NCBI RefSeq assembly: GCF_021608135.1
Contig: NZ_JAKIHL010000012.1
Coordinates: forward strand, 1 to 64,000
From: Microaerobacter geothermalis
GTDB taxonomy: Bacteria > Bacillota > Bacilli > DSM-22679
Reading direction: 5' to 3'
Length of the DNA: 64,000 nucleotides
Shown here in pieces: positions 16,562 through 27,519 of this stretch (position 1 is the stretch's first letter; each line of letters opens with the position of its first letter). The translations under genes were made by a program, and so were the position numbers. The notes under the pieces are model-generated. The model saw nothing but the letters and a program-made list of their open reading frames with translations. It made no database searches and was not told the origin of the DNA.

Positions 16562-18457
16562 ATGCCGTTTTTAGAGAAGTTGTCGGAACATCGAGAGAAG
16601 GATAGGGGACTGCAGTGGGAAGGAACATTCCTGGATTATTTGAAAATGGTTAAGGAAAACCCGAGGTTAAGTCAGACCGCCCATGCCAGAATTTATTCCA
16701 TGATTATGTCTCACGGGATGGAAGAAGAAAACGGAAAGACCATCTACCCTTTCTTTCAACAGGAATTATATGGATTGGAAGATGCCATACAGAAATTAGT
16801 TGAAGAATACTTCCGTCCTGCTGCCCAGCGTTTGGATGTAAAGAAAAGATTGCTCCTGCTAATGGGGCCTGTAAGTGGCGGGAAATCAACGATTGTTACT
16901 ATGTTGAAAAGGGGGCTTGAAAAGTACAGCCGAACCGATGAAGGGGCTCTCTATGCTATTAAGGGATGTCCGATGAATGAAGATCCCCTCCATTTGATCC
17001 CAGTAGAATTACGTGAAGATTTTGAAAATGAATATCATATTAAAGTGGAAGGAAGCTTATGCCCTGTCTGCCGGTTTAACCTAGAGGAAACCTATCAAGG
17101 AAGAATTGAAGAGGTTCCGGTAGTTCGAATTACGATTTCTGAAGAAAAGAGAGTGGGAATTGGAACGTTTGCCCCGTCTGATCCGAAATCCCAGGATATT
17201 GCCGATTTAACCGGAAGCATTGATTTTTCGACCATTAGCCAATATGGTTCAGAGTCAGATCCCCGGGCCTACCGGTTTGATGGGGAATTAAACATTGCCA
17301 ATCGCGGACTCATGGAATTTCAGGAAATGCTCAAATGTGATGAAAAATTTTTATGGAATCTTCTTTCACTGACCCAGGAAGGCAACTTCAAAGCAGGCAG
17401 ATTTGCGCTAATTTCAGCGGACGAGCTGATCATTGCCCATACCAACGAGACGGAATACCGGAATTTTATTAGCAACAAGAAAAATGAAGCCCTTCATTCC
17501 CGTATTATTGTGATGAAGGTCCCCTATAACTTGAAGGTGTCGGAAGAGGAAAAAATTTATCAAAAACTGATTAAACAGAGTGATATACAAGATGTTCATC
17601 TTGCTCCACATGCCCTTTGGAGTACTTCGGTCTTTACCATTTTAACTCGGCTGAGGGAGTCGAAGAAACGGGGAATCGACCTGCTAAAGAAGCTGTACCT
17701 TTACGATGGCCGAGATATTGAAGGTTACCATGAAAAGGATGTGGAGGAGTTAAAACAGGAGTTTCCTGATGAAGGAATGTTTGGCATTGACCCTCGGTAT
17801 GTCATCAACCGAATCTCTACGGCATTTATCAATGAGGAAAAGCGGTGTATCAATGCGTTGGATATCTTACGGGCGTTAAAAAACGGGTTGGATCAACATC
17901 CTTCCATTTCTGAAGAAGAAAAGGGGAAATATCTGAATTATATCGCCCTTGCCCGGCAGGAGTATGATGAAAAGGCAAAAAAAGAAGTGCAGAAAGCCTT
18001 TGTTTATTCCTTTGAAGAATCGGCAAAAACCCTATTAAACAACTATTTGGACAATGTAGAGGCCTACTGCAGCGGATTAAAAATAAAGGATCCAATTACA
18101 GAAGAGCCCAGGGAGCCTGATGAAAGGCTGATGAGGTCGATTGAGGAACAGATCGGGGTGAGCGAAAATGCAAAAAAATCATTCAGGGAGGAAATTTTGA
18201 TTCGAATCTCGTACTATGCCCGCAAAGGAAAAACATTTGATTACCAATCCCATGAACGTCTGAAGGAAGCCATTGAAAAGAAACTGTTTTCCGATCTGAA
18301 AGATATCGTCAAAATTACCACTTCAAGCAAAGTGCCGGATGAACAGCAATTGAAGCGAATGAATGAGGTGATGAAACAGTTGATTGACCATCATGGGTAT
18401 TGTGCAACCTGTGCAAACGAACTTTTGAAATATGTGGGCAGTCTGTTAAACAGGTAG
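16562..18457 (+). CDS. prkA: Serine protein kinase PrkA
   Basis: A 631-residue protein, the length of B. subtilis PrkA. The N-terminal two thirds form an AAA-type domain with Walker A GPVSGGKST near residues 102-110; CPMNEDPLHLIP and CPVCRF near 141 and 170 are conserved in PrkA, and the C-terminal third is the PrkA kinase-like domain. PrkA is a mother-cell protein of early sporulation that affects SigK-dependent expression, with kinase or Lon-like protease activity reported. AAGGAGG precedes the ATG at 16562. It heads a three-gene set with yhbH and spoVR, an association conserved in many bacteria. Confidence 0.96.
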   Translation: MPFLEKLSEHREKDRGLQWEGTFLDYLKMVKENPRLSQTAHARIYSMIMSHGMEEENGKTIYPFFQQELYGLEDAIQKLVEEYFRPAAQRLDVKKRLLLLMGPVSGGKSTIVTMLKRGLEKYSRTDEGALYAIKGCPMNEDPLHLIPVELREDFENEYHIKVEGSLCPVCRFNLEETYQGRIEEVPVVRITISEEKRVGIGTFAPSDPKSQDIADLTGSIDFSTISQYGSESDPRAYRFDGELNIANRGLMEFQEMLKCDEKFLWNLLSLTQEGNFKAGRFALISADELIIAHTNETEYRNFISNKKNEALHSRIIVMKVPYNLKVSEEEKIYQKLIKQSDIQDVHLAPHALWSTSVFTILTRLRESKKRGIDLLKKLYLYDGRDIEGYHEKDVEELKQEFPDEGMFGIDPRYVINRISTAFINEEKRCINALDILRALKNGLDQHPSISEEEKGKYLNYIALARQEYDEKAKKEVQKAFVYSFEESAKTLLNNYLDNVEAYCSGLKIKDPITEEPREPDERLMRSIEEQIGVSENAKKSFREEILIRISYYARKGKTFDYQSHERLKEAIEKKLFSDLKDIVKITTSSKVPDEQQLKRMNEVMKQLIDHHGYCATCANELLKYVGSLLNR

Positions 18458-18491
18458 GTGCAAGCAGGGAAATGGAAAGGAGTGAGAACCC

Positions 18492-19652
18492 ATGGAGAAA
18501 CACCATCCCTTATTTATTCTGTCCCAGGAAGACTGGAGCCTTCACCGCAAAGGGTATGCCGATCAGGAAAGACATAAGAAAAAGGTAAAGGATGCCATTC
18601 GCAAAAATTTGGCGGAGATTGTCAGTGAGGAATCTATTATTCTTTCAAACGGTAAGGATACCATTAAAGTACCCATTCGTTCCATTGAACAGTTTCGGTT
18701 TAAGTTTAATCTGGATAAACAGAAACATGTAGGTCAAGGACAGGGAGACAGTCAGGTGGGGGATGTATTGGGACGGGCCAACGATGGGGCTGGTCAGGGA
18801 CAGGGGAATGAGCAAGCCGGGAATCAGCCGGGCCAGGATTATTATGAAGCGGAAATTACGGTGGATGAGCTGGCTGAGTTGATATTCGAGGATCTTTCCC
18901 TTCCCAACCTGAAAAACAAAGAAAAAAACGAGATATATACCCAAGACATTACCTTTGACGATATCCGAAAAAAAGGACTCATGGGAAATATCGATAAAAA
19001 GAGAACATTGTTGGCCCATCTGAAAAGGACCCAGCTTGATGGGTGCGTGATGAACCGCCCGATACACGAGGAAGATCTCCGTTTTAAGACATGGAATGAA
19101 GTGAATCGTCCCGAGACAAATGCCATCATCATGGCCATGATGGATACTTCCGGTTCCATGGGCAGTTTTGAAAAATATATTGCCCGAAGTTTCTTCTTCT
19201 GGATGACCCGATTTTTGCGGACCAGGTATCAAAGGGTGGAAATTGTCTTTATTGCCCATCATACTGAAGCAAAAGAAGTAACGGAGGAACAGTTTTTTAC
19301 AAAGGGGGAAAGCGGCGGAACCCGCTGTTCTTCCGCTTATCAGTTGGCCCTGGAATTGATTGAAAACCGGTATCCTCCTCAACGGTATAACATCTATCCC
19401 TTTCATTTTTCCGATGGCGACAATTGGTCTGATGACAACCCGCTGGCCTTGTCATTGTTAAACAAGCTCCTTGAAGTAAGCAATATGGTAGGATATGGCG
19501 AAATTGGAAGAAGGGGATCAAGAAGTACATTAATGCACCTGTTTCATTCTATAGATCATCCCCGGTTTACCCAATGCTTAATTGAAGAGAAAAAGGATGT
19601 TTATATGGCTTTAAAAACCTTCTTTGGAATGAAAGAGGGGGGTGCAGCATGA
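18492..19652 (+). CDS. yhbH: YhbH family sporulation protein (UPF0229)
   Basis: A 386-residue protein. Residues 80-115 are a Gly/Gln-rich flexible stretch (GQGQG, GQGQGNEQAG). Residues 212-350 form a von Willebrand A-like domain with MIDAS DTSGS at 218-222 and FSDGDNWSDDN near 313. The family is fixed between PrkA and SpoVR and is required for efficient sporulation in Bacillus, but its biochemical role is unknown. AAAGGAGTGAG sits upstream of the ATG. Its stop codon overlaps the spoVR start by four bases. Confidence 0.94.
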   Translation: MEKHHPLFILSQEDWSLHRKGYADQERHKKKVKDAIRKNLAEIVSEESIILSNGKDTIKVPIRSIEQFRFKFNLDKQKHVGQGQGDSQVGDVLGRANDGAGQGQGNEQAGNQPGQDYYEAEITVDELAELIFEDLSLPNLKNKEKNEIYTQDITFDDIRKKGLMGNIDKKRTLLAHLKRTQLDGCVMNRPIHEEDLRFKTWNEVNRPETNAIIMAMMDTSGSMGSFEKYIARSFFFWMTRFLRTRYQRVEIVFIAHHTEAKEVTEEQFFTKGESGGTRCSSAYQLALELIENRYPPQRYNIYPFHFSDGDNWSDDNPLALSLLNKLLEVSNMVGYGEIGRRGSRSTLMHLFHSIDHPRFTQCLIEEKKDVYMALKTFFGMKEGGAA

Positions 19653-20947
19653 GAGGAAGTCAGATGAAACCGTTAGCCGATGCCATTGATCAAATCACTT
19701 CCCTGGCCCTTGAAGAAGGATTGGATTTTTTTCCGATGCATTTTGAAATATGCCCTGCAGATATTTTATATTCCATTGGGGCATACGGCATGCCGACAAG
19801 ATATCATCACTGGAGCTTTGGAAAAAACTTTTACCGGATGAAAATGGATTATGATTACAATCTTAGCCGCATCTATGAATTGGTGATCAATTCCAACCCC
19901 TGTTACGCTTTCCTGTTGGAGGGGAACTCTCTTTTGCAGAATAAATTAATTATCGCCCATGTGCTGGGTCACAGCGACTTTTTCAAAAACAACCCCTACT
20001 TTTCATTAACCAACCGGGATATGGTGAATCATATGGCGGTGGTTGCGGAGCGAATCCGTCAATACGAATTTGATCACGGATTGGATGAGGTTGAAAAAAT
20101 ATTGGACGCCGGTCTTTCCATTCAGGAGCATATTGATCCCTGGCGAAATTATCGGGACGGCACTATGCGGGGAAGAGCTCCCAATCACTTTGACGAACAG
20201 GAGCAGAAAGAGAACGATAAACGGATCTTCCCGGATAAGGATATCCTTTTGTATATCGCTCAACATAGCGGTCGGTTGGAACCTTGGCAAAGGGATATCT
20301 TGTTTATCCTCCATGATGAAATGATGTACTTCTGGCCCCAGTTGGAAACAAAAATTATGAATGAGGGTTGGGCCACCTTTTGGCACCTTCGTCTTTTGCG
20401 TAAGATGGAGCTGACCGAGCAAGAAACTTTTGAGTTTGCCAAATTAAATGCCAGTGTCACACAACCCTCTCCAACAGGAATCAATCCTTATCACTTGGGG
20501 TTAAAAATCTTTGAAGATATTGAGCGGAAATATGGATTGGAAGCTTGTTTTGAAGCGAGGAGCCTGGATCATGATCTTTCCTTTTTGCGAAACTATTTAA
20601 CCAAGGACCTGATTAAGGAGCTGGATCTTTATCTATTTGGAAAATCAGGGGATATTTATCAAATCGTAGGCAAGGATTGGGAGGAAATAAGAGATCGCCT
20701 GGTCCAATCAAAAATTAATGGCGGATTCCCTTATCTTGTCGTGAAGGATGATCATTACCGGGGAAAGAATGAATTGCTGCTTTTTCATCAGTATGAGGGA
20801 ATTGAATTGGATGTCAAATATGTGGAAAAAACACTTCCTTATGTATTTGCTCTTTGGGGAGAGCCCGTTCATTTGGAAACGGTGATTAATGATAAACCGA
20901 TCATCTATTCCTGGGACGGAACATTCAAACACGAGTTTATCAACTAA
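19649..20947 (+). CDS. spoVR: SpoVR family stage V sporulation protein
   Basis: A 432-residue soluble protein with the SpoVR motifs FFPMHFEICPADILYSIGAYGMPTRY-HHWSFGK (residues 28-60) and NEGWATFWH near 229-237. SpoVR affects spore cortex formation in Bacillus; homologues outside spore formers occur with the same partners, so a broader stress role is likely. The start overlaps the end of yhbH (ATGA), with GAGGGGGG upstream. The conserved His and Glu residues of the GWATFWH region suggest metal binding, which is not established. Confidence 0.95.
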   Translation: MRGSQMKPLADAIDQITSLALEEGLDFFPMHFEICPADILYSIGAYGMPTRYHHWSFGKNFYRMKMDYDYNLSRIYELVINSNPCYAFLLEGNSLLQNKLIIAHVLGHSDFFKNNPYFSLTNRDMVNHMAVVAERIRQYEFDHGLDEVEKILDAGLSIQEHIDPWRNYRDGTMRGRAPNHFDEQEQKENDKRIFPDKDILLYIAQHSGRLEPWQRDILFILHDEMMYFWPQLETKIMNEGWATFWHLRLLRKMELTEQETFEFAKLNASVTQPSPTGINPYHLGLKIFEDIERKYGLEACFEARSLDHDLSFLRNYLTKDLIKELDLYLFGKSGDIYQIVGKDWEEIRDRLVQSKINGGFPYLVVKDDHYRGKNELLLFHQYEGIELDVKYVEKTLPYVFALWGEPVHLETVINDKPIIYSWDGTFKHEFIN

Positions 20948-21065
20948 ATGATCAAACGACCTCTATTCGTGGGCAGTTCCATAAGCAAAGCAGAGGGAAT
21001 GTGCTGAAGGGGTTTGCAACTTCCCTCCTTTATCCGTAGAATGAAAGGGTTAGGAGGGAAGATTT

Positions 21066-21491
21066 TTGAAAGAATTTGATCTGATAGAAGTAAATTACCA
21101 AACGTTAAACCAATGGATTCAGCAAATAAAGGATGGGCTGGCCCAATGTGATGAAAATGGCTTATCAGAAATAGAAACAGCCCTTCATGGGCTAAAGGTA
21201 AAGATTTCTAACCCGGGGGATATTAGTCCTTCTTGGCAGTTTATTTGGCAGGAACTTGAAGAAATTCTTCAATACAAGAAGGATGTTTATGCCAAGATTC
21301 CTGAACATCAGAGATCAGGGACCTGGCAGGTTCTCTTTGATAACCCTTATTCTGTTGAAGGGGTCGTTTGTCATACCGAATTGTCTTTTAGCAAAGCCGC
21401 CTATCTGTATGCAAAGTATCGCAGAGGATTGCAAAAAACAGAATATGTGAAATTGCAAAAAGTGATTGATGCCATCATTCACAGGGGATAA
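21066..21491 (+). CDS. Conserved hypothetical protein (141 aa)
   Basis: A 141-residue soluble protein starting with TTG (AGGAGG at 21053-21058, seven bases upstream). It is predicted to be helical in its first 85 residues, with a C-terminal region SFSKAAYLYAKYRRGLQKTEYVKLQKVIDAI that looks like a helical packing surface. No family was recognised. It follows spoVR by 119 bases with no clear terminator between, so it could be co-transcribed with the sporulation set. Confidence 0.55.
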   Translation: MKEFDLIEVNYQTLNQWIQQIKDGLAQCDENGLSEIETALHGLKVKISNPGDISPSWQFIWQELEEILQYKKDVYAKIPEHQRSGTWQVLFDNPYSVEGVVCHTELSFSKAAYLYAKYRRGLQKTEYVKLQKVIDAIIHRG

Positions 21492-21530
21492 TCAATTTGT
21501 ATCGTTTTTGTTGTTTCCAAGGGATATGAG

Positions 21531-22421
21531 CTAGGATGGTCTTTCAATTTCAATGGTGGTATGGGTGATTCCAAATTGTTGTTGGATCACCTTTTTAGCA
21601 TTTTCCAGAATTTCCTGATCATCCTCTCCATAAGGAATCACTAAATGGCAGCTTAGAGAATGAAACCCTGATGTAATGGTCCAGATGTGAAGTTCATGGA
21701 CATTTTTCACTCCGGGTATTTTTTTTAGGGTCTCTACAAGCAGGGTGACGTTTATATCCCTTGGTGTCCCTTCCATTAGGATATGAAGGGATTCACCGGT
21801 GACCCGAAGACCGCTGAGGAAAACAAGGGTTGCAATGATGACGCTGATAATAGGATCAGCAATATACCAATTAAAATAATAGATGAACAGCCCTGCCCCG
21901 ATGGCTCCGAGGGAACCCAAAATATCGCCAATGACATGAAGAAAGGCGCTTCTCAGATTTAAATTCTCCTTTACATCTCCCCTTGTTAAAATCCAAGCGC
22001 AGACTAAATTGGCAATGAGACCGATAAAAGCGATGAAAAGCATCATTCGGCTTGCAACTTCTGGTGGCTGCCAAAACCGATGATAAGCTTCTATATAGAT
22101 ATAGATGGAGACTCCCAGTAAAGCCAGGCCGTTAAAAAGGGCAGCGAGAATCTCAAAACGGTAATAGCCGAAGGTTTTCTCTGAAGAGGGCGGTCTGGTG
22201 GCTATCCACATGGCAAATAAGCTGAGTCCCAAAGAGGCGGCGTCACTTAACATATGGCCGGCATCAGAAAGGAGGGCAAGACTATTGGATATCCAACCTC
22301 CTATTGCTTCAACAATGACAAAAGCAGAAGTAATAATGAGAGCTATGGAAATGGACACGCGATTTTGATCTACTGCTTTTGTACGATTGGGATGGTCATG
22401 ATGGTGGTGGCTATGGCTCAT
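21531..22421 (-). CDS. czcD: Cation diffusion facilitator, CzcD-like metal exporter
   Basis: A 296-residue transporter: His-rich N terminus (HSHHHHDH), six membrane spans between about 25 and 200, and a cytoplasmic domain to residue 296. Zinc-site residues are visible as SDAGHMLSDA (TM2, residues 53-62) and HVIGDILGS (TM5, residues 163-171). It exports Zn2+, Co2+ or Cd2+ in exchange for H+ or K+. The gene stands alone on the minus strand, convergent with the 21066 gene (40 bases between stops). Confidence 0.92.
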   Translation of the reverse strand: MSHSHHHHDHPNRTKAVDQNRVSISIALIITSAFVIVEAIGGWISNSLALLSDAGHMLSDAASLGLSLFAMWIATRPPSSEKTFGYYRFEILAALFNGLALLGVSIYIYIEAYHRFWQPPEVASRMMLFIAFIGLIANLVCAWILTRGDVKENLNLRSAFLHVIGDILGSLGAIGAGLFIYYFNWYIADPIISVIIATLVFLSGLRVTGESLHILMEGTPRDINVTLLVETLKKIPGVKNVHELHIWTITSGFHSLSCHLVIPYGEDDQEILENAKKVIQQQFGITHTTIEIERPS

Positions 22422-22599
22422 CGATCACTGCCCCTTCACTTATGTATTTATCCTTCTCCAAGGTGGTCCACCTATATTATATCGAAAAACGGAACTGATA
22501 TATCAAATAAAAAATTAAATATTCTTCAAAAAAGAAGGAAAATTATCCTTTTTGTATAATAATCTGAATATATATAAAGGTTATAATTATTCCTATTAA

Positions 22600-22615
22600 C
22601 TGAACAAACGCTCAG
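22600..22615 (+). promoter_or_regulatory. Candidate TetR-type operator upstream of acyl-CoA dehydrogenase gene
   Basis: CTGAACAAACGCTCAG is an imperfect palindrome (CTGA/TCAG ends) placed 24 bases before the acyl-CoA dehydrogenase start, just downstream of TATAAT at 22583-22588. FadR/TetR regulators of beta-oxidation in Bacillus and Geobacillus bind TGAATGA-type palindromes, so a fatty-acid repressor is plausible. No regulator gene is present in the window. Confidence 0.3.
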
Positions 22616-22638
22616 AATACCAAGAGGAGGGGTGGGCT

Positions 22639-23778
22639 ATGAACTTTGATTTAACACAAGAACAACAGATGTTAAAGAAGATGGTAAGGGATTTTGCTGA
22701 TGAGGTAGTGGCCGCCGGGGTGGAAGAAAGGGATCGAACAGGCCAATTTCCCATGGAGATTATCAAACAAATGGCAGAATTGGAGCTTCTCGGTCTCCCT
22801 TTTCCCGAAGAATACGGCGGAGGAGGAGCAGACACGGTCAGCTTTGCCATTACGGTAGAAGAGCTAAGCCGTGTATGCGGATCAGTTGGAATTACCTATT
22901 CTGCCCATATTTCACTAGGATGTGCTCCCATTTATTTGTTTGGGACTGAGGAGCAAAGGAAGGAATATTTACCCCCTTTATTTCGCGGGGAAACCCTTGG
23001 CGCCTTCGGTCTGACAGAACCCAATGCCGGTTCTGATGCCGGAGGAACCAGGACAACGGCCATGAAAGACGGGTCTGAATGGGTGATTAATGGTTCCAAG
23101 TGTTTTATAACCAACGCCAGCTATGCAAAATATCTGGCTTTAACAGCAGTAACAGACAAGGAAAAGGGGGCAAGGGGGATTAGTGCCTTTATCGTCCCAA
23201 CCCATTCACCAGGTTTTCAAGTGATTGCAAACTATGAAAAAATGGGTCTTCACTCTTCAAATACGACTGAATTAATATTGGAGAATGTTCGTATACCGGA
23301 AGAAAATATACTGGGAAAAGAAGGGGAAGGATTTAAGCAGTTTTTAATTACCCTTGATGGGGGAAGAATCGGGATTGCAGCTATGGCAGTGGGCCTTGCC
23401 CAAGGTGCTTTTGAAAAAGCATTGCAGTATGCAAAGGAGCGGGTGCAATTTGGCCAATCCCTGTCCAAGTTTCAGGCCATCCAGCATAAATTGGCCAATA
23501 TGGCCATGAACATTGAAGTGGCAAGAAATATGGTTTACAAGGCGGCTTGGTTGAAGGATCAAGGCCGTAAATTTACCAAGGAAGCTTCTATTGCAAAGCT
23601 GTTTGCCTCAGAGATGAGTACTCGGGTATGTGATGAAGCGATCCAGATTCATGGCGGATATGGATATATGCGTGAATATCATGTGGAAAGAATGTATCGG
23701 GATGCTAAACTTTTGGAGATTGGCGAAGGGACTTCCGAGATTCAACGAAACGTCATTGCCAGGGAAATCGGTTGTTAA
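22639..23778 (+). CDS. Acyl-CoA dehydrogenase (short-chain type)
   Basis: A 379-residue flavoprotein of the acyl-CoA dehydrogenase family. Visible features are [15 protein letters not shown] (FAD/substrate region, residues 113-127), the C-terminal [21 protein letters not shown] (residues 336-356), and the catalytic Glu in [10 protein letters not shown] near residue 364. It catalyses the first oxidative step of beta-oxidation or branched-chain acyl-CoA degradation and passes electrons to ETF. RBS AGAGGAGGGG precedes the ATG. The acyl-CoA synthetase gene follows by 41 bases, and the two are likely co-transcribed. Confidence 0.92.
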   Translation: MNFDLTQEQQMLKKMVRDFADEVVAAGVEERDRTGQFPMEIIKQMAELELLGLPFPEEYGGGGADTVSFAITVEELSRVCGSVGITYSAHISLGCAPIYLFGTEEQRKEYLPPLFRGETLGAFGLTEPNAGSDAGGTRTTAMKDGSEWVINGSKCFITNASYAKYLALTAVTDKEKGARGISAFIVPTHSPGFQVIANYEKMGLHSSNTTELILENVRIPEENILGKEGEGFKQFLITLDGGRIGIAAMAVGLAQGAFEKALQYAKERVQFGQSLSKFQAIQHKLANMAMNIEVARNMVYKAAWLKDQGRKFTKEASIAKLFASEMSTRVCDEAIQIHGGYGYMREYHVERMYRDAKLLEIGEGTSEIQRNVIAREIGC

Positions 23779-23819
23779 CGGTCCATATCACAAGAAGGGA
23801 AAAAGGAGTGTGAGGTACA

Positions 23820-25484
23820 TTGGCTGAATTAATTTACAAAACCATCCCGCAAGTATTTGATGAAACAGTTGAGAAGTATGGTGATCGGGATGCCATCGTT
23901 TATATTGAAAGGGGGCTTCGTTACAACTACCGGCAGTTTCATCAGATCGTTCATCAAGTCGCGAAGGGATTCATGAAATTGGGAGTAGAAAAGGGTGAAC
24001 ATGTAGCCATTTGGGCAACCAATGTTCCGGAATGGGTAACCACCCAATTTGCAACCGCCAAAATGGGGGCGGTCTTGGTCACCGTAAATACCAGTTATCG
24101 CACCCATGAACTAGAATACCTTCTTCGACAGTCGGATTCTACCACTCTCCTTATGATTGATGGTTTCAGAGGAGCAAGCTATTTGGACATGGTTTATGAA
24201 ATATGTCCGGAATTAATGGATTGTGAACCGGGTCAACTAAAGTCTGAAAGATTGCCGAAATTAAAAAATGTCATTTACATTGGAGAAGAAAGAAAGCCGG
24301 GGATGTTCCTGTGGGAAGATATTGTGAACATGGGGGATGGGATTTCTGACGAGGAATTGGCCAACCGTCAGAACCAGCTCCATTATGACGAAGTTATTAA
24401 TATGCAGTATACGTCAGGAACAACCGGTTTTCCCAAAGGAGTCATGCTTTCCCATATGAATATCTTAAATAATGCCGTCAATGTGGCTGAATGCATGAAT
24501 TTAACCTATGAGGATCGGCTCTGCATTCCCGTTCCCTTCTTTCACTGCTTTGGGTGCGTGATGGGTACCCTGGCCTGCGCTGCTTTGGGAGCCACGATGG
24601 TTCCTGTGATCGAGTTTAATCCTGAAACCGTACTAAAAGCCATCCAGCAGGAAAAGTGCACCGCGGTTCATGGGGTTCCGACCATGTTTATTGCAGAGTT
24701 AAATCATCCCAACTTTTCTTCCTATGATCTGTCATCCCTGCGGACAGGAATCATGGCAGGTTCTCCCTGTCCCATTGAAGTCATGAAAAAAGTAGTAGAA
24801 CAGATGGGGGCAAGGGAGGTGACGATCGCTTACGGGCAGACGGAATCGTCCCCGGTGATTACCCAGACAAGAACCTCTGACAGTATTGAGCGTCGGGTAT
24901 CAACAGTAGGTCGGGTACTGCCCAATGTAGAGGTGAAAGTGATTGATCCCGCCACGGGGGAAACTTTACCTCCTGGTGTTCAAGGAGAACTCTGCACCAG
25001 AGGGTATCTGGTCATGAAGGGCTATTACAATATGCCTGAAGCAACCTTAAAAGCCATCGATTCTGACGGATGGCTCCACACCGGAGATCTAGCCACGATG
25101 GATGAAGAGGGATATTTTAAAATTACTGGTCGTTTAAAGGATATGATCATTCGTGGAGGAGAAAATATTTATCCGAGGGAAATTGAGGAGTTTCTTTATA
25201 CTCATCCAAAAGTATTGGACGTACAGGTTGTGGGGGTTCCTGATGAAAAGTACGGAGAACAGGTATTGGCTTGCATTAAGAAAAAGGACGGGGTGGAATT
25301 GACCCAGGATGAAATCCGTTCCTATTGTGAAGGGAAGATTTCCAAATTTAAGATTCCCCGTTATGTGATGATTGTAGAGGAGTATCCAATGACCGCATCG
25401 GGAAAAATTCAGAAGTTTAAATTGCGGGAAATGGCAATAAAGGAATTAGGTTTACAGCAGGCAAACGAAATAGAAACGGCTTAA
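23820..25484 (+). CDS. Acyl-CoA synthetase (AMP-binding family, FadD-like)
   Basis: A 554-residue adenylate-forming enzyme. The AMP-binding motif is [11 protein letters not shown] (residues 197-207), followed by the A5 motif YGQTES, the A8 hinge [20 protein letters not shown] and the catalytic lysine in [11 protein letters not shown] near residue 528. It activates medium- to long-chain fatty acids with ATP and CoA for the dehydrogenase upstream. Start is TTG at 23820; AAAGGAGTG lies about 12 bases upstream and GAGG closer. A terminator follows at 25522. Confidence 0.9.
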   Translation: MAELIYKTIPQVFDETVEKYGDRDAIVYIERGLRYNYRQFHQIVHQVAKGFMKLGVEKGEHVAIWATNVPEWVTTQFATAKMGAVLVTVNTSYRTHELEYLLRQSDSTTLLMIDGFRGASYLDMVYEICPELMDCEPGQLKSERLPKLKNVIYIGEERKPGMFLWEDIVNMGDGISDEELANRQNQLHYDEVINMQYTSGTTGFPKGVMLSHMNILNNAVNVAECMNLTYEDRLCIPVPFFHCFGCVMGTLACAALGATMVPVIEFNPETVLKAIQQEKCTAVHGVPTMFIAELNHPNFSSYDLSSLRTGIMAGSPCPIEVMKKVVEQMGAREVTIAYGQTESSPVITQTRTSDSIERRVSTVGRVLPNVEVKVIDPATGETLPPGVQGELCTRGYLVMKGYYNMPEATLKAIDSDGWLHTGDLATMDEEGYFKITGRLKDMIIRGGENIYPREIEEFLYTHPKVLDVQVVGVPDEKYGEQVLACIKKKDGVELTQDEIRSYCEGKISKFKIPRYVMIVEEYPMTASGKIQKFKLREMAIKELGLQQANEIETA

Positions 25485-25521
25485 TTGTGAGATACAATGT
25501 TAAATAGTCTTTGGGACAGGG

Positions 25522-25547
25522 AACTTGGCATAAGCCAAGTTTTCTTT
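25522..25547 (+). terminator. Terminator after the acyl-CoA synthetase gene
   Basis: AACTTGGC ATAA GCCAAGTT followed by TTCTTTATT. The same TTGGC/GCCAA stem type occurs in the 6402-6418 hairpin. Confidence 0.8.
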
Positions 25548-25635
25548 ATTGTTAGTTCCAACCCTTTCGTTCGTTTTTTGTGTCAATTATGATTATAATG
25601 TGGTAAGAATAATTTTATCCAGTTTGAGGTGAAAA

Positions 25636-26385
25636 ATGAATCATTCCATTCAGCTTTCAAAACGTCTTCATCAGATTGCTCAATATATCCCCAAAGGATG
25701 TCCCGTGGCCGATATCGGCTCCGATCATGCCTACCTTCCCACTTTTTTAGTTCAGGAAGGGATTTCTCCCTTTGTCATAGCCGGTGAAGTCAACCGGGGA
25801 CCATGGAAATCAGCGAAAAAACAAATCGAACAGTCAGGCTTGTCCGCATACGTGGATGTACGGTTAGGCGATGGACTTTCCGTTGTTTCTCCTGAAGAAG
25901 TGGATGCAATTGTAATTGCCGGAATGGGAGGACCCCTGATGACTGAAATTTTAGAGGGAGGAAAAGGGAAACTGGATGCCGTCAAGCGATTGATTCTCCA
26001 GCCCAACGTAGGTGAAGAACTGGTGAGACGCTGGCTCTACCATCACCACTGGCAGCTGGTCGATGAATCCATTTTGGAAGAAGGAGGACGAATCTATGAA
26101 ATAGTGGTGGCTGAAAAGGGAGATCGTGAGGCTCCCTATCTGAATCAACCCTGGGACAAAGAGGTTTTGTTTCATATTGGCCCCTTTCTTTGGAAAAGAC
26201 AGCCATTGCTTCTTCGCATAAAATGGGAAGAAGAGCTGCGAAAGATGGAAAGGGTGGTAAAACAATTGGAGAGGAGCCACAGTATTGAGGCTCAGGAAAA
26301 AAAAGAGGACTTTAGTCAGCGAATATTAAGCATACAGGAGGTACTTTCATGTTTGCCAACGGACAAACCATTATCCAATACCTAG
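25636..26385 (+). CDS. trmK: tRNA (adenine(22)-N(1))-methyltransferase TrmK
   Basis: A 249-residue class I SAM methyltransferase. Motif [13 protein letters not shown] lies at residues 24-35, with [15 protein letters not shown] near 49-63, [14 protein letters not shown] near 96-109 and the family-specific [16 protein letters not shown] near 120-135. It methylates A22 in bacterial tRNAs. Its 3' end overlaps the next gene by 37 bases, as in other Bacillales where trmK and yqfO are paired. Confidence 0.93.
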   Translation: MNHSIQLSKRLHQIAQYIPKGCPVADIGSDHAYLPTFLVQEGISPFVIAGEVNRGPWKSAKKQIEQSGLSAYVDVRLGDGLSVVSPEEVDAIVIAGMGGPLMTEILEGGKGKLDAVKRLILQPNVGEELVRRWLYHHHWQLVDESILEEGGRIYEIVVAEKGDREAPYLNQPWDKEVLFHIGPFLWKRQPLLLRIKWEEELRKMERVVKQLERSHSIEAQEKKEDFSQRILSIQEVLSCLPTDKPLSNT

Positions 26386-27464
26386 AACAGCTTGCGCCAA
26401 AGCACCTGGCAGTGGAAGGGGATCGCATCGGGCTCCAGGTAGGTACGTTAAATAAGGAAATAAAAAAAGTGATGGTTACCCTGGATGTTCAGGAGAATGT
26501 GGTTGATGAAGCGATTGATCAAGGGATTGACCTGATCATTTCCCATCATGCCCTCATTTATCGCCCGTTGAAACATTTGAGATTTGATATCCCGGGAGGG
26601 AAAATATTTGAAAAGCTGATTAAACATGATATCGCCGTGTATACCGCCCATACCAATCTGGATGCCGCCCATGGCGGGGTAAATGATCTCCTGATTCAGC
26701 CCTTGGGACTTGAAGAGGTCGAAATACTGGAGACAGGTTATGTTCAGCAGTTAAAGAAACTGGTGGTTTTTGTTCCAAAAACCCATCATGGTGAAGTACT
26801 TCATGCCATGGCAGAGGCAGGGGCCGGTTGGATTGGGAATTACAGCCATTGTACTTTCAATATCGAAGGTTTTGGCACATTCATGCCAAGGGAAGGGACC
26901 AACCCCTATATTGGCTCCCATGGGAATTTGGAAAAGGTGGAAGAAATCAGGATTGAAACCATCTTTCCGGCAGAAATTCAAAGCAAAGTTGTTCGTGCGA
27001 TGATGAAAGCCCATCCCTATGAAGAAGTAGCCTATGACATTTATCCTTTGGATATCCCTGGAAAACCCTACGGAATTGGAAGGATTGGAAAACTTCCTCA
27101 GCCTGTATCTCTAAGGGAGCTGGCAGAAAAAGTAAAAACAGCGTACGGTGTTTCTGGTCTTAGGGTGGTAGGCGTCCTTGATGAAATGGTGCAAAAAGTG
27201 GCAGTGGTTGGCGGGGATGGCAATAGCTTTGTATCAAAGGCTTCGTTTAAAGGCGCAGATGTTCTAATCACAGGAGATATTTATTACCACACGGCCCATG
27301 ATGCCTTAACCAGCGGATTAAACATTATTGATCCCGGTCATCATATCGAAAAAGTGATGAAGCAGGGCGTCGCCAATTTTTTAAAGGGAAAATTGGATGA
27401 GAACAAATACAAAACAGATGTCATCATCTCCCAGATATCGACGGACCCCTTTCAATTTCTATAA
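26349..27464 (+). CDS. yqfO: Nif3-like dinuclear metal-centre protein (YqfO family)
   Basis: A 371-residue protein with the NIF3 fold: metal ligands in [13 protein letters not shown] (residues about 64-76), [16 protein letters not shown] (residues 98-113) and [12 protein letters not shown] near residue 315. The central 100-residue insertion (about 130-235) with [14 protein letters not shown] and [11 protein letters not shown] is the PII/CutA-like module that distinguishes the Gram-positive form. The protein may be a GTP cyclohydrolase I type 2-like hydrolase or metal chaperone, unproven. AGGAGG precedes ATG 26349. Confidence 0.92.
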   Translation: MFANGQTIIQYLEQLAPKHLAVEGDRIGLQVGTLNKEIKKVMVTLDVQENVVDEAIDQGIDLIISHHALIYRPLKHLRFDIPGGKIFEKLIKHDIAVYTAHTNLDAAHGGVNDLLIQPLGLEEVEILETGYVQQLKKLVVFVPKTHHGEVLHAMAEAGAGWIGNYSHCTFNIEGFGTFMPREGTNPYIGSHGNLEKVEEIRIETIFPAEIQSKVVRAMMKAHPYEEVAYDIYPLDIPGKPYGIGRIGKLPQPVSLRELAEKVKTAYGVSGLRVVGVLDEMVQKVAVVGGDGNSFVSKASFKGADVLITGDIYYHTAHDALTSGLNIIDPGHHIEKVMKQGVANFLKGKLDENKYKTDVIISQISTDPFQFL

Positions 27465-27465
27465 A

Positions 27466-27492
27466 GTTAACTATTCTAATTGACTCGTTAAC
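27466..27492. promoter_or_regulatory. BirA operator 1 (bioB)
   Basis: GTTAAC at 27466-27471 and GTTAAC at 27487-27492 are spaced 21 bases start to start, that is 15 bases between half-sites. This is exactly the spacing of the Bacillus biotin operator bound by the BirA-biotinyl-AMP dimer. It begins two bases after the yqfO stop. Confidence 0.85.
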
Positions 27493-27519
27493 ACTTTTCC
27501 TTGATAATAAAGGAAATAA

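Noticed and set aside
18645-19406. Minus-strand ORF of 253 codons within yhbH
   Set aside because: Antisense shadow of a well-supported gene; composition follows the reverse frame.
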